From Brevibacterium renqingii (GTDB taxonomy: Bacteria; Actinomycetota; Actinomycetes; Actinomycetales; Brevibacteriaceae), in NCBI RefSeq assembly GCF_017808105.1, contig NZ_JADBHF010000002.1, positions 124,001 to 188,000 of the forward strand: DNA of 64,000 nt, read 5' to 3'. The position numbers and the translations under genes are program-made. The notes under the pieces are model-generated. The model saw nothing but the letters and a program-made list of their open reading frames with translations. It searched no databases and was not told the origin of the DNA. Position 1 is the stretch's first letter. Each line of letters begins with the position of its first letter. Below, piece after piece: positions 34,853 through 43,158 of this stretch.

Positions 34853-35770
34853 TCAGCCGAGGCTGCTGATCATGTGCTCGAGGAGCAGACGCGCGCCGGC
34901 GGACTGCCTCCTCGTCGGCGGCCATACGGCGTGGAGTTCGCGCGAGAGGTCGACGTCGTCGGCGACCGGAAGCGGCAGCAGGCGGCCCGCGCGGAAGTCG
35001 TCGCGCAACGCCAGTTCGGACAGCACCACGGGAGCGACGGCCGTGGCCGCGGCGATCCGCAGCGCCGAGTTCGATCCGTACTCGCCGGCCACGCGCACCC
35101 CGCCGACCGCGGAGAGCGCGGAGTCGATGGCCTCCCTCGTGCCCGAGCCGAGCTCCCTGACCAGCAGCGGGACCTCCGCCAGCGCCGTGGCGCCGATCGG
35201 CTTCGTCCACGCTGCGGCGAAGTTCGGGGCACAGGCGATCATGAGACGGTCACGGCCGACGACCGCAGTATTGAGGTCGGCCGGCGGGGAGACGGACTCG
35301 ATGAGCCCGAGATCGCAGCTCTGCCGTCGCACCCGGTCGATGACGGTCGCGGAGTTCTCCACGGACAGTCCGATGCCGATCTCCGGATGGGCGGCCCGGA
35401 AGGTCGTGAGGTGGTGGGGCATGAGGTATTCGGCCACCGTCAGCGAGGCGCTGACCTTGACGGTTCCGGCTCGGGCTTCCTGGATCGCCCTGACGCCGGC
35501 GTTGAGCGTGCCATAGGCTTCGACGACCTTCGAGGCCCATTCGGCGACGGCCTGCCCCTCCACGGTGAGTTCGGTTCCCCGCGGCGAGCGCCGCAGCAGC
35601 GGCACCTTGAGATCGCGTTCGAGGTTGCGCAGGCTGCGCGAAGCGTTCGGCTGCGCGAGATCGAGCTTGGCCGAGGCCTGGCCGATCGAGCGGGCGTTGC
35701 CGCTGAGCGCCACCAGCAGTCCCAGAGCCTGGAGCTCGGGCCAACTCTTCATATCCCCGAGGTCGTGCAT
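34853..35770 (-). CDS. LysR-family regulator
   Basis: A 305-residue LysR regulator. The winged helix (about 10-65) shows ARSIGQASAKLDLAQPNASR and LLRRSPRGTELTVEG; the effector domain follows with TVKVSASLTVAEYLMP and CDLGLIES. It is divergent from the YeiH-type exporter with an 86-bp gap, the standard arrangement in which LysR (YeiE/CysB-like) controls its neighbour. ATG 35770 lies six bases after CATGAT, a possible -10 box. The gap contains ATATC-AGATC-GATAT, a plausible LysR site. Confidence 0.87.
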   Translation of the reverse strand: MHDLGDMKSWPELQALGLLVALSGNARSIGQASAKLDLAQPNASRSLRNLERDLKVPLLRRSPRGTELTVEGQAVAEWASKVVEAYGTLNAGVRAIQEARAGTVKVSASLTVAEYLMPHHLTTFRAAHPEIGIGLSVENSATVIDRVRRQSCDLGLIESVSPPADLNTAVVGRDRLMIACAPNFAAAWTKPIGATALAEVPLLVRELGSGTREAIDSALSAVGGVRVAGEYGSNSALRIAAATAVAPVVLSELALRDDFRAGRLLPLPVADDVDLSRELHAVWPPTRRQSAGARLLLEHMISSLG

Positions 35771-35856
35771 ATGACAATCATGACATATCAGATCGATATG
35801 GGTTGAGAAGGAATTGCCGTCTACTGCGCTGCTTGCTGCTTTGTCAGACTGAAGTC

Positions 35857-36975
35857 ATGAATCGAATCGTCTCTCTGCTGCCCGGGCTGGCAGTCGCCGC
35901 CGCGGCCACCGCCATCGCCTGGCCCATCTCCATGCTCCAGCCCGTCCTCTCCCCACTCCTCGTCGCCATCGTGCTCGGCATCCTGCTCGGCAATCTCGTG
36001 CCCAATCTGCCCGAGACGTTCTCCCCCGGTCTCAACTTCGCGGCGAAACCGCTCCTGCGGCTCGGCATCGTCGCCCTCGGTGCGCAGGTGGTGCTCGGCG
36101 ACATCCTCGACCTCGGCTGGCTCGTCCTCGTCCTCGCTGCGGTCATCGTCGCAGTCGGTATCGTCTCCGGACTCGGCCTGGCCCGCCCCTTCAAGGTCGA
36201 CAAGGACCTCGCTGTGCTCATCGGCTGCGGCTTCGGCATCTGCGGTGCGGCCGCCGTCGCGGGAGTCGAATCGACCCTGAAGTCGAAGAAGGAGGACGTG
36301 GCCGCGGCGATCGGCCTCGTCGTCCTCTTCGGCACACTGATGATCGCGATCATCCCCGCCCTGTCCACGGCGTTCGGCCTGGCCCCGGAGACCGCGGGCA
36401 TGTGGGGCGGTGCCTCCACCCACGAGGTGGCCCAGGTCGTCGCCATCGGCGGCATCATCGGTCCCGCGGCCCTCGAGATCGCCGTCCTCGTCAAGCTCGC
36501 CCGCGTCATCATGCTCGCTCCCACCGTCGCCGTGTTCAGCTATGCGGTGCGGCGCAGCGAGGAGAAGGCGCTGACGACTGCGCAGTCGACCACCGCCGAG
36601 GCGGGGGCCGGATCCGAGGCCACCACCGAGGCCGCAGCCGGTTCGCCGACGGACGACGGTGCCTCCTCGGGGACGGTGTCGACGAGGACCGAGAAGAAGC
36701 CGCAGAAGGCCGCACGTCCTCCGATCGTCCCGCTCTTCGTCATCGGCTTCCTCGTCATGGCCGCTCTGCGCACCTTCGGCCTGCTGCCGGAGTCCGCGAT
36801 CACCGGACTGAGCTGGATCCAGACGGTGTGTCTGGCGATGGCGATGTTCGCCCTCGGCCGCGGTGTCCAGTGGCGGTCGCTGAAGAACCTCGGTGCCGGA
36901 CCGATCGGTCTGGCCGCCTCGGTGACAGTCATCGTCGCTCTCATCGGACTCGGAGGAGCACTCCTGCTGACCTGA
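35857..36975 (+). CDS. YeiH-family (UPF0324) putative sulfate/anion exporter
   Basis: A 372-residue membrane protein with about 10 helices. The YeiH features are present: GILLGNLVPNLPETFSPGL, LLRLGIVALGAQ, IGCGFGICGAAAVAGVE (the family glycine loop) and GGASTHEVAQVVAIGG. The family is predicted to export sulfate or a related anion. Residues about 238-286 are an Ala/Thr/Ser-rich cytoplasmic insert. ATG 35857 lies six bases after CAGACT, a possible -10 box. It is divergent from its LysR partner. Confidence 0.87.
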   Translation: MNRIVSLLPGLAVAAAATAIAWPISMLQPVLSPLLVAIVLGILLGNLVPNLPETFSPGLNFAAKPLLRLGIVALGAQVVLGDILDLGWLVLVLAAVIVAVGIVSGLGLARPFKVDKDLAVLIGCGFGICGAAAVAGVESTLKSKKEDVAAAIGLVVLFGTLMIAIIPALSTAFGLAPETAGMWGGASTHEVAQVVAIGGIIGPAALEIAVLVKLARVIMLAPTVAVFSYAVRRSEEKALTTAQSTTAEAGAGSEATTEAAAGSPTDDGASSGTVSTRTEKKPQKAARPPIVPLFVIGFLVMAALRTFGLLPESAITGLSWIQTVCLAMAMFALGRGVQWRSLKNLGAGPIGLAASVTVIVALIGLGGALLLT

Positions 36976-36998
36976 GAGCCTTCGCCCTGATCCGCAGC

Positions 36999-37027
36999 GC
37001 GGCCCCACCGCTGAACGGTGGGACCGC
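36999..37027. terminator. Hairpin after the YeiH gene
   Basis: GCGGCCCCACCG (36999-37010) and CGGTGGGACCGC (37016-37027) pair with one mismatch around a 5-nt loop, 24 bp after the YeiH stop. This is a likely intrinsic-type terminator, without a U-tract. Confidence 0.6.
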
Positions 37028-37107
37028 GTTCACGTGCTGGGACCGTCCGCCTCGAGCACCGCGGGCTCGCTACGATGAGACCACGACCGGCAGCGGAGGG
37101 ACAGGTC

Positions 37108-38418
37108 ATGGCAGTAAGAGCAGTCGTCATCGGCAGCGGCGTCATGGGCGCCTCCATCGCCTTCTCCCTGGCCAAGCGAGGCTATGCGGTCACGGTGCTC
37201 GACAAGAAGTCGGGACCGGCGCAGGGCTCGACGGCTGCGACCAGCGCGATCGTGCGGTTCACCTATTCGCTGCGCGACTCGATGGCTCTGGCCTGGGAGT
37301 CCAAACACGTCTGGACCGATCTGCGCAGCTATGTCGGTGCCGCCGGCTCCGAACCCGTCGCCGATTTCGTCCGCACGGGCATGGCCGTCCTCGACATCCC
37401 GGGCCTGCTTCCGCCGACGATCCGTAACGATTTCACCGCCCTCGGCATCCCCTTCGCCGATTGGACCGCCGCCGATCTCGAACGCGAACTGCCCGGCATC
37501 GACACGGCGAACCACTATCCGCCCGTGCGTCCCGAGGACCCGGCTTTCCTCGCCGAGACGAGCGAACGCGCGACCGCGCTCTTCACGCCCGATGGCGGGT
37601 ACATCTCCGACCCGGTGCTGGCCACGGAGAACTTCGCCGCTGCCGCCCGGCGCCATGGTGCCGAGTTCGTCTACGGCGCCGAGGTGACCGGGCTCAGCCA
37701 GGGGGCCGCGACCGGGGCCGGCCGGTGGGTGGTCGGCCTCGCCGACGGGCGGACGCTGACCGCAGAGGTCGTCGTCAACGCCGCCGGACCATGGTCGGCC
37801 GGACTCAATGCTCTGGCCGGGGTCGGCTCGGACCACGGGGTCTCGTTGACGCCTCTGCGTCAGGAGGTTCACACCCTGCCGGCCGAATCGACGGTCACCC
37901 GCTCCGACGGCTCCTCGATCCCGGCCCTGCTCGATGCGGGGATCGGCACCTATATGCGCGCCGAGGTGGGCGGGAAGCTGCTCATCGGCGGAACGGAGCC
38001 CGACTGCGACGAACTCGAGTGGATCGCCGACCCCGACAGCGTCTCGATGACCGTGCGCTCCGCACAGTTCGAGACCCAGGCGCTGCGGGCCGCGAAGCGC
38101 TTCAACGACATCTCCGTCCCGAACCGGGCGCGTGGCGTCGTCGGAGTCTATGACGTCGCCGCCGACTGGACCCCGATCTACGACAGGTCCGAAGCCGCCG
38201 GCTTCTACCAGGCGGTGGGCACGAGTGGCAATCAGTTCAAGAACGCCCCGCTGGTCGGCGAGATCATGGGCAGCCTCATCGATGCCGTCGAAGGCGGGCA
38301 TGACCACGATGCCGATCCGGTGCAGGTCCCGCTCGAGCGCACGGGCGGGCAGCTCGACCTCGGCGCGTTCTCCCGTCTGCGGACTCCGGCGACCACGAGC
38401 GGAAACGTGCTCGGCTGA
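37108..38418 (+). CDS. FAD-dependent oxidoreductase (DAO/glycine-oxidase type)
   Basis: A 436-residue flavoprotein. The dinucleotide-binding start is AVVIGSGVMGASIAFSLAKRG, followed by TSAIVRFTYSLRDSMALAWE. The DAO domain shows EVVVNAAGPWSAGLNALAG (second FAD site) and a late VVGVYDVAADWTPIYDR and GTSGNQFKNAPLVGEIMG. Such enzymes oxidise amino acids, sarcosine or hydroxy acids. ATG 37108 has GGAGGG eight bases upstream. The MatC-type permease follows in the same direction by 155 bp and may import the substrate. Confidence 0.85.
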   Translation: MAVRAVVIGSGVMGASIAFSLAKRGYAVTVLDKKSGPAQGSTAATSAIVRFTYSLRDSMALAWESKHVWTDLRSYVGAAGSEPVADFVRTGMAVLDIPGLLPPTIRNDFTALGIPFADWTAADLERELPGIDTANHYPPVRPEDPAFLAETSERATALFTPDGGYISDPVLATENFAAAARRHGAEFVYGAEVTGLSQGAATGAGRWVVGLADGRTLTAEVVVNAAGPWSAGLNALAGVGSDHGVSLTPLRQEVHTLPAESTVTRSDGSSIPALLDAGIGTYMRAEVGGKLLIGGTEPDCDELEWIADPDSVSMTVRSAQFETQALRAAKRFNDISVPNRARGVVGVYDVAADWTPIYDRSEAAGFYQAVGTSGNQFKNAPLVGEIMGSLIDAVEGGHDHDADPVQVPLERTGGQLDLGAFSRLRTPATTSGNVLG

Positions 38419-38573
38419 GACGGCCCCACCTCGGCGGTCCTGCGATTTTCCGGTAATCGGGAATTTTCCGGCCACACGGTGCCGACGCCCCTGTCCCGGC
38501 AGGGAACGCTGATAGTGTCTCTCAGCGGACCCCCAGCGACGCTCAGCTCTGCCTCAGCCTTTCCAAGGACATC

Positions 38574-39989
38574 ATGCTCACTCAGATCATCGCCCTGCTC
38601 ATCTTCATCGCCCTGTTCGCCATCGGCGCGGTCCGCGGGGTGCAGATCGGCGTGCTCATGCTCGTCGGCGCGGCCGGCACCGGGCTGCTGCTCACCGATA
38701 TGGCCGTCGAGGACATCGTCGCGGAGTTCCCCCTCGACATCATGATCCTGCTGGCCGGAGTCACCTATTTCTTCGCCATCGCGCAGGAGAACGGCACCGT
38801 CGACAAGATCATCGACTGGGCCCTCGAACGCGTCGGGTCCTCGGCCGTGCTCCTGCCCCTGGTGTTCTTCCTCATCACCGGGGCCATCGCCGCCATGGGC
38901 GCCCCTCTGGCAGGTTTGGTCATGATGCCGGTGGGCATGCAGGTCGCCCGCAAGTACGAAGTCGACTATGCGCTCATGGGTCTGGCGATCTGCTTCGCGA
39001 TCGGTGCCGGCGGCTTCGCCCCGACCAGCCTCTACGGCATCGTCACCTACTCCACCGCCCGCGGCGCCGGCATCGACCTCTCGCCGTTCCTGCTTTTCGG
39101 CATCGCCGTCGTCGTCTACCTCGTCATGCTCACCGTCGCGTACTTCATGTACGGACGCTCCTTGTTCTCGAAGTCCGCGGTCCCGTCCGACACCGGTGCG
39201 CAGCGAAGCGCCTCGGCGACAGGTGAGCACGCTGCCGGTGGGCACGCATCCGGTGGACGGGCGACGATCTCACGGGGGTCGGCCTCGGCGACGAGCGTGG
39301 CCTTCGGCGAAGACGACGAGGACGAAGCGCTCTTCGACTCCTCGAGCACCTCAGAGGCCGCTGACTCCTCCCCCTTCACTTTCGTGCAGATCCTCACGGT
39401 CGTCTTGATGGTCGGTCTGATCGGCTCTGTGGTCGTGCTGGCCGCGATCGGCAAGGAACCGGACATCGGCCTGCTGTGCTTCATGTTCGGCGCGATCCTC
39501 TCGCTCATCGATCCCAGGACCGGCAAGGCCGCGCTGCCGAAGATCGACTGGTCGACCGTCCTCCTCGTCGGCGGCATCATCACCTTCGTCGGCGTGCTCC
39601 AGAACATGGGCGCGGTCGACCTTCTCGGGGAAGGCGCCGAGGCGATCGGGTCGCCGCTCCTGGCCGCATTCGTCCTCTGCGTCGTCGGCGGCCTGGTGTC
39701 CGCATTCGCCTCCACCACGGGCATCCTCGCGGCGCTGGTTCCCTTGGCGCTGCCTCTCATCGCGGCCGGCGGCGTCCCCGGATGGGCGCTCATCGCGGCG
39801 CTGGGCGTGTGCTCGGCCGTCGTCGACGTCTCCCCGTTCTCCACGCTCGGCGCCACCGTCGTCGCCACCGCCCCGGTCGAGGACAAGCCGCGTCTGACCC
39901 GCATCCTCGTGAAGTTCGGCATGTCGATGGTCATCATCGGCCCGGTCGTCCTCGTCGGCGGACTCGTCGTGCCCGCGATGATGTTCTGA
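38574..39989 (+). CDS. MatC-type dicarboxylate/organic acid permease
   Basis: A 471-residue membrane protein with 11-12 helices. The N-terminal half matches the MatC dicarboxylate carrier domain (LLLTDMAVEDIVAEFPLDIM, then ILLAGVTYFFAIAQENGTVD), and the C-terminal half is typical of the SLC13/ion-transporter superfamily (FASTTGILAALVPLALPLI). Substrate likely a dicarboxylate or similar acid. Residues about 200-266 are a Ser/Ala/Gly/Asp-rich loop insert. ATG 38574 follows AAGGAC. Position after the FAD oxidase suggests a shared pathway. Confidence 0.8.
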   Translation: MLTQIIALLIFIALFAIGAVRGVQIGVLMLVGAAGTGLLLTDMAVEDIVAEFPLDIMILLAGVTYFFAIAQENGTVDKIIDWALERVGSSAVLLPLVFFLITGAIAAMGAPLAGLVMMPVGMQVARKYEVDYALMGLAICFAIGAGGFAPTSLYGIVTYSTARGAGIDLSPFLLFGIAVVVYLVMLTVAYFMYGRSLFSKSAVPSDTGAQRSASATGEHAAGGHASGGRATISRGSASATSVAFGEDDEDEALFDSSSTSEAADSSPFTFVQILTVVLMVGLIGSVVVLAAIGKEPDIGLLCFMFGAILSLIDPRTGKAALPKIDWSTVLLVGGIITFVGVLQNMGAVDLLGEGAEAIGSPLLAAFVLCVVGGLVSAFASTTGILAALVPLALPLIAAGGVPGWALIAALGVCSAVVDVSPFSTLGATVVATAPVEDKPRLTRILVKFGMSMVIIGPVVLVGGLVVPAMMF

Positions 39990-40095
39990 GTCGTTCGGGG
40001 GCGACCTGCGAACCGGTCACGCCACTGCGTGTGCCGCTGGTCGAACACCACGTCTCCTACATCTGAACAGTGGCCAGGGTCCGGCGAGGCTGCTG

Positions 40096-40159
40096 CCCGA
40101 GCCTCCCGCCCCTCAGCTCAGCGGCTGTCCGAGCCTCCCGCCCCTTAACTCAGCTGCTG
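40096..40159. repeat. Two 32-bp tandem units continuing from a gene's 3' end
   Basis: Units 40096-40127 and 40128-40159 (each beginning C/T-CCGAGCCTCCCGCCCC) differ at four or five positions. A partial third unit covers the last codons and stop of the GNAT gene: CCCCTCAGCTCAGCG occurs exactly at 40109-40123 and at 40161-40175, the latter containing the stop codon (40165-40167). Confidence 0.85.
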
Positions 40160-40164
40160 TCCCC

Positions 40165-40752
40165 TCAGCTCAGCGACTTGAGCAGCAGCACGAATTCGAG
40201 ATCGTCGGACTTCGGCACCCCGAAGCGCTCGTCACCGTAGGGGAAGGGTTCGATCTCTCCGGTGCGTTCGTAGCCGCGACGTTCGTAATAGGCGATGAGT
40301 TCGGCGCGTTTGCCGATCACGCTCATCCGCATCGAGTGTGCACCCCAGCGTTCGGCCGCCCAGGCCTCGGCGAGGTTGATGAGCGCCGAGCCCACACCCT
40401 GCCCCTGGCCGAGCGGGGAGACCGCGAGCACCCCGAGGTAGGCCTCACCGTCTGTCGGCTCGCGCAGGTAGACGCTGGCCACGGCCCGGCCTTCGGCGTC
40501 CCGGGCGAGCAGGATGACGGAATCCGCCTCGGCGAGCATGTCCTCGGCCATCTGCACATCGAGACGCTGGCCGCCGAGGAGGTCCGCTTCGGTCGTCCAC
40601 CCCTGCTTCGACCCCTCTCCGCGGTAGGCCGAGGACACCAGCGCGACATAGTCGGCGATGTCGGCGGAGGTGAGCTCGGCGACCTCGTACCCGGTTTCGC
40701 GCAGGATCAGCTCGTGCGCATCGACCGTGGTGACCGGGGTGGGTGAGGACAT
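40165..40752 (-). CDS. GNAT acetyltransferase
   Basis: A 195-residue GNAT protein: YEVAELTSADIADYVALVSS, then AVASVYLREPTDGEAYLGVL and AVSPLGQGQGVGSALINLAE, where Q-G-Q-G-V-G is the acetyl-CoA loop, and a late ELIAYYERRGYERTGEIEPF. Its substrate is unknown. ATG 40752 has AAGGAG at the right distance. Its 3' end continues into a 32-bp tandem repeat. Confidence 0.85.
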   Translation of the reverse strand: MSSPTPVTTVDAHELILRETGYEVAELTSADIADYVALVSSAYRGEGSKQGWTTEADLLGGQRLDVQMAEDMLAEADSVILLARDAEGRAVASVYLREPTDGEAYLGVLAVSPLGQGQGVGSALINLAEAWAAERWGAHSMRMSVIGKRAELIAYYERRGYERTGEIEPFPYGDERFGVPKSDDLEFVLLLKSLS

Positions 40753-40964
40753 GGGACCGACTCCTTCATGAACATTCGGTGTGGGCACCGGCTGGGAGGG
40801 GTCCTCCGTCCGATGCTGTGTGCCCCACCAGGGTAGTCGGTTCACCGGTGACGAACCTATAGTGTCAGATGACAGGACAGCCGACTCGTCCGGCTGACAG
40901 AAGTGCCGACTCGTCGGCACGGCCGCGGAGCACCGCAGAGGCGCCACCGTCGAAAGGAATCACC

Positions 40965-41291
40965 ATGGAACTCGAGATCTCAGGAGAGACCTTCACCTTC
41001 GCCGAGGATGCGGCGAACAAGCGCTTCACCGTCTCCCACGAGGGCAAGGTCATCGGACTCGTCGACTACATCGACCGCGAGCCGAGCGCCGACGAGACCG
41101 CCGACTCCCCCGTCCGCACCTTCACCCACACCGAGGTCTCGCCGGATTACGGCGGACGTGGGCTCGCCGGTCACCTCGTGCGCTTCGCGCTCGAGACCAG
41201 CATCGAGGCGGGACTGAAGTTCCGGACGACCTGCTCCTATGTCATGAGCTTCCTGCAGAAGAACACGGAATTCGACGAGTACGCCGCCTGA
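40965..41291 (+). CDS. YjdJ-like small GNAT N-acetyltransferase
   Basis: A 108-residue protein of the short GNAT family (YjdJ/GNAT_acetyltr_2-like): FTVSHEGKVIGLVDYIDRE, then TFTHTEVSPDYGGRGLAGHL, where Y-G-G-R-G-L-A is the acetyl-CoA loop, and the closing RTTCSYVMSFLQKNTEFDEY. Human CDC-like relatives bind CoA through the same loop and a cysteine (here TCSYV). ATG 40965 follows AAAGGAATC. Substrate unknown. Confidence 0.85.
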   Translation: MELEISGETFTFAEDAANKRFTVSHEGKVIGLVDYIDREPSADETADSPVRTFTHTEVSPDYGGRGLAGHLVRFALETSIEAGLKFRTTCSYVMSFLQKNTEFDEYAA

Positions 41292-41546
41292 CCTCTGCCG
41301 CACGCGGACTCTGGCTTTCCCGAGTTCGTCTGCGCAGCGGGGACCTGTTTCGACAGCTGACAGCCGCGGCGCCGGGACGCTCCGGTTCCCGGTTGTCCGG
41401 GCCCAGCAGTCGAACGTCGATCTCGGGCAACGAAATTCGCAGAGCACGATTCCGAGCACGACACTAGACTGGTCACGGCTGCGCTCCGAGGTCCGAAGAC
41501 GTCCACGAGGCGGCCGTTCCTGACCGACAACCGAGGAGAAGCAGCC

Positions 41547-43004
41547 ATGGACATCACGCCGATCATCGACAAACTCAACACCGGACTGTTCATCGATGGC
41601 CAATGGCGCGAGGCCGAAGGCGGCAAGACCATCGACGTGCACAACCCCGCCACCGGTGACGTCATCACCACCGTGGCCGACGGTTCCGCCGCCGATGCCG
41701 AGGCCGCCATCAAGGCCGCCGGCGACGCGCAGGCGGATTGGGCCGCCACCGCACCCCGCGAACGCGCCGAGATCCTGCGTCGCGCCTTCGAACTGCTCAT
41801 CGAACGCTCCGACGACATCGCCGCCGTGATGACCGCAGAGATGGGCAAGCCCTTCGCCGAATCCAAGGGCGAAGTCACCTACGGCGCCGAATTCTTCCGC
41901 TGGTTCTCCGAGGAGGCCGTGCGGGTCGGCGGCGACTTCATGCAATCGACCGACGGGAACAATCGCCTCATGATCTCCCGCGAGCCGGTCGGCCCCTGCA
42001 TCCTCGTCACCCCGTGGAACTTCCCGCTGGCCATGGGCACGCGCAAGATCGGTCCGGCCATCGCCGCCGGCTGCACCATGGTGTTCAAGCCCGCGAAGCT
42101 GACCCCGCTGACCTCGCTCATGCTCGTCGACGTCCTCAACGAGGCGGGTCTGCCCGCAGGTGTGCTCAACATCGTCACCTCCGATTCGGCCCGCCGCGTG
42201 GTCACCCCGTGGATGGAGTCGGGTATCGCCCGCAAGGTCACCTTCACCGGCTCGACCGAGGTCGGCATCAACCTGCTCAAGCAGGCCGCCGACAATGTCA
42301 TGAAGACGTCGATGGAACTCGGCGGCAACGCCCCGTTCGTCGTCTGCGAGGACGCCGACCTCGACAAGGCCGTCACCGGTGCCGTGCTGGCGAAGATGCG
42401 CAACGGCGGCGAGGCCTGCACCGCGGCCAACCGTCTGTTCGTCCACTCCTCCGTGGCCGAGGAGTTCTCAACCAGACTGGCCGAGAAGCTCGGTTCGATG
42501 AAGGTCGGCAACGGCCTCGACGAGGGCACCGAGGTCGGCCCTCTCGTCGATCAGGACTCCTTGGACAAGGTGGCCACCCTCGTCGACGATGCCGTGGCCA
42601 AGGGCGCGAAGGTGCTCACGGGCGGCCAGAAGATCGAGGGCAAGGGCTTCTTCTTCGATCCGACCGTCATCACCGATGTGCCCGCCGACTGCGAGATCCG
42701 CACCACCGAGATCTTCGGGCCGGTCGCACCGATCGTCACCTTCGACACCGACGACGAGGCGATCGCCCTGGCCAATGAGACCGAGTACGGACTCGCCAGC
42801 TACCTGTTCAGCGAGAACCTCGAGCGTGCGCTCGGTCTGGCCGAGAGACTCGAAGCGGGCATGGTCGGCCTCAACACCGGTCTGGTCTCGAATCCGGCCG
42901 CGCCCTTCGGCGGCGTGAAGATGTCGGGCCTCGGCCGTGAGGGCGGAAGCGTCGGGATCGAGGAGTTCCTCGAGATCAAGTACGTGGCGACGCCGCGTTC
43001 ATAA
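41547..43004 (+). CDS. gabD: Succinate-semialdehyde dehydrogenase (NAD(P)+)
   Basis: A 485-residue aldehyde dehydrogenase. Catalytic residues are Glu257 (SMELGGNAP) and Cys291 (GGEACTAANR); VTPWNFPLAMGTRKIGPA and FTGSTEVGINLL are the cofactor segments. Full length and the ACTAANR context match GabD, which oxidises succinate semialdehyde to succinate in the GABA pathway. ATG 41547 follows GAGGAG. It stands alone and is closed by a strong hairpin. No GABA transaminase is in the window. Confidence 0.9.
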   Translation: MDITPIIDKLNTGLFIDGQWREAEGGKTIDVHNPATGDVITTVADGSAADAEAAIKAAGDAQADWAATAPRERAEILRRAFELLIERSDDIAAVMTAEMGKPFAESKGEVTYGAEFFRWFSEEAVRVGGDFMQSTDGNNRLMISREPVGPCILVTPWNFPLAMGTRKIGPAIAAGCTMVFKPAKLTPLTSLMLVDVLNEAGLPAGVLNIVTSDSARRVVTPWMESGIARKVTFTGSTEVGINLLKQAADNVMKTSMELGGNAPFVVCEDADLDKAVTGAVLAKMRNGGEACTAANRLFVHSSVAEEFSTRLAEKLGSMKVGNGLDEGTEVGPLVDQDSLDKVATLVDDAVAKGAKVLTGGQKIEGKGFFFDPTVITDVPADCEIRTTEIFGPVAPIVTFDTDDEAIALANETEYGLASYLFSENLERALGLAERLEAGMVGLNTGLVSNPAAPFGGVKMSGLGREGGSVGIEEFLEIKYVATPRS

Positions 43005-43014
43005 GGTACGTCCG

Positions 43015-43056
43015 ACGGCCCCGGCCCGGTCTCTGCAGAGTCCGGGCCGGGGCCGT
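43015..43056 (+). terminator. Terminator after gabD
   Basis: ACGGCCCCGGCCCGG (43015-43029) and its exact complement (43042-43056) form a 15-bp stem with a 12-nt loop, 10 bp after the gabD stop. Confidence 0.8.
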
Positions 43057-43158
43057 TCGTCGTCGGCATCCCGCACCGCCGGCGCCGAAACGACGTAGGA
43101 GCAGCAGAACACCGCGGGGGACCGGGGTGTTCAGGCACTGACGGTGCGTCGTGCCCCC

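Noticed and set aside
40048..40175. CRISPR-like array
   Set aside because: Units are contiguous with no unique spacers; this is a tandem repeat.
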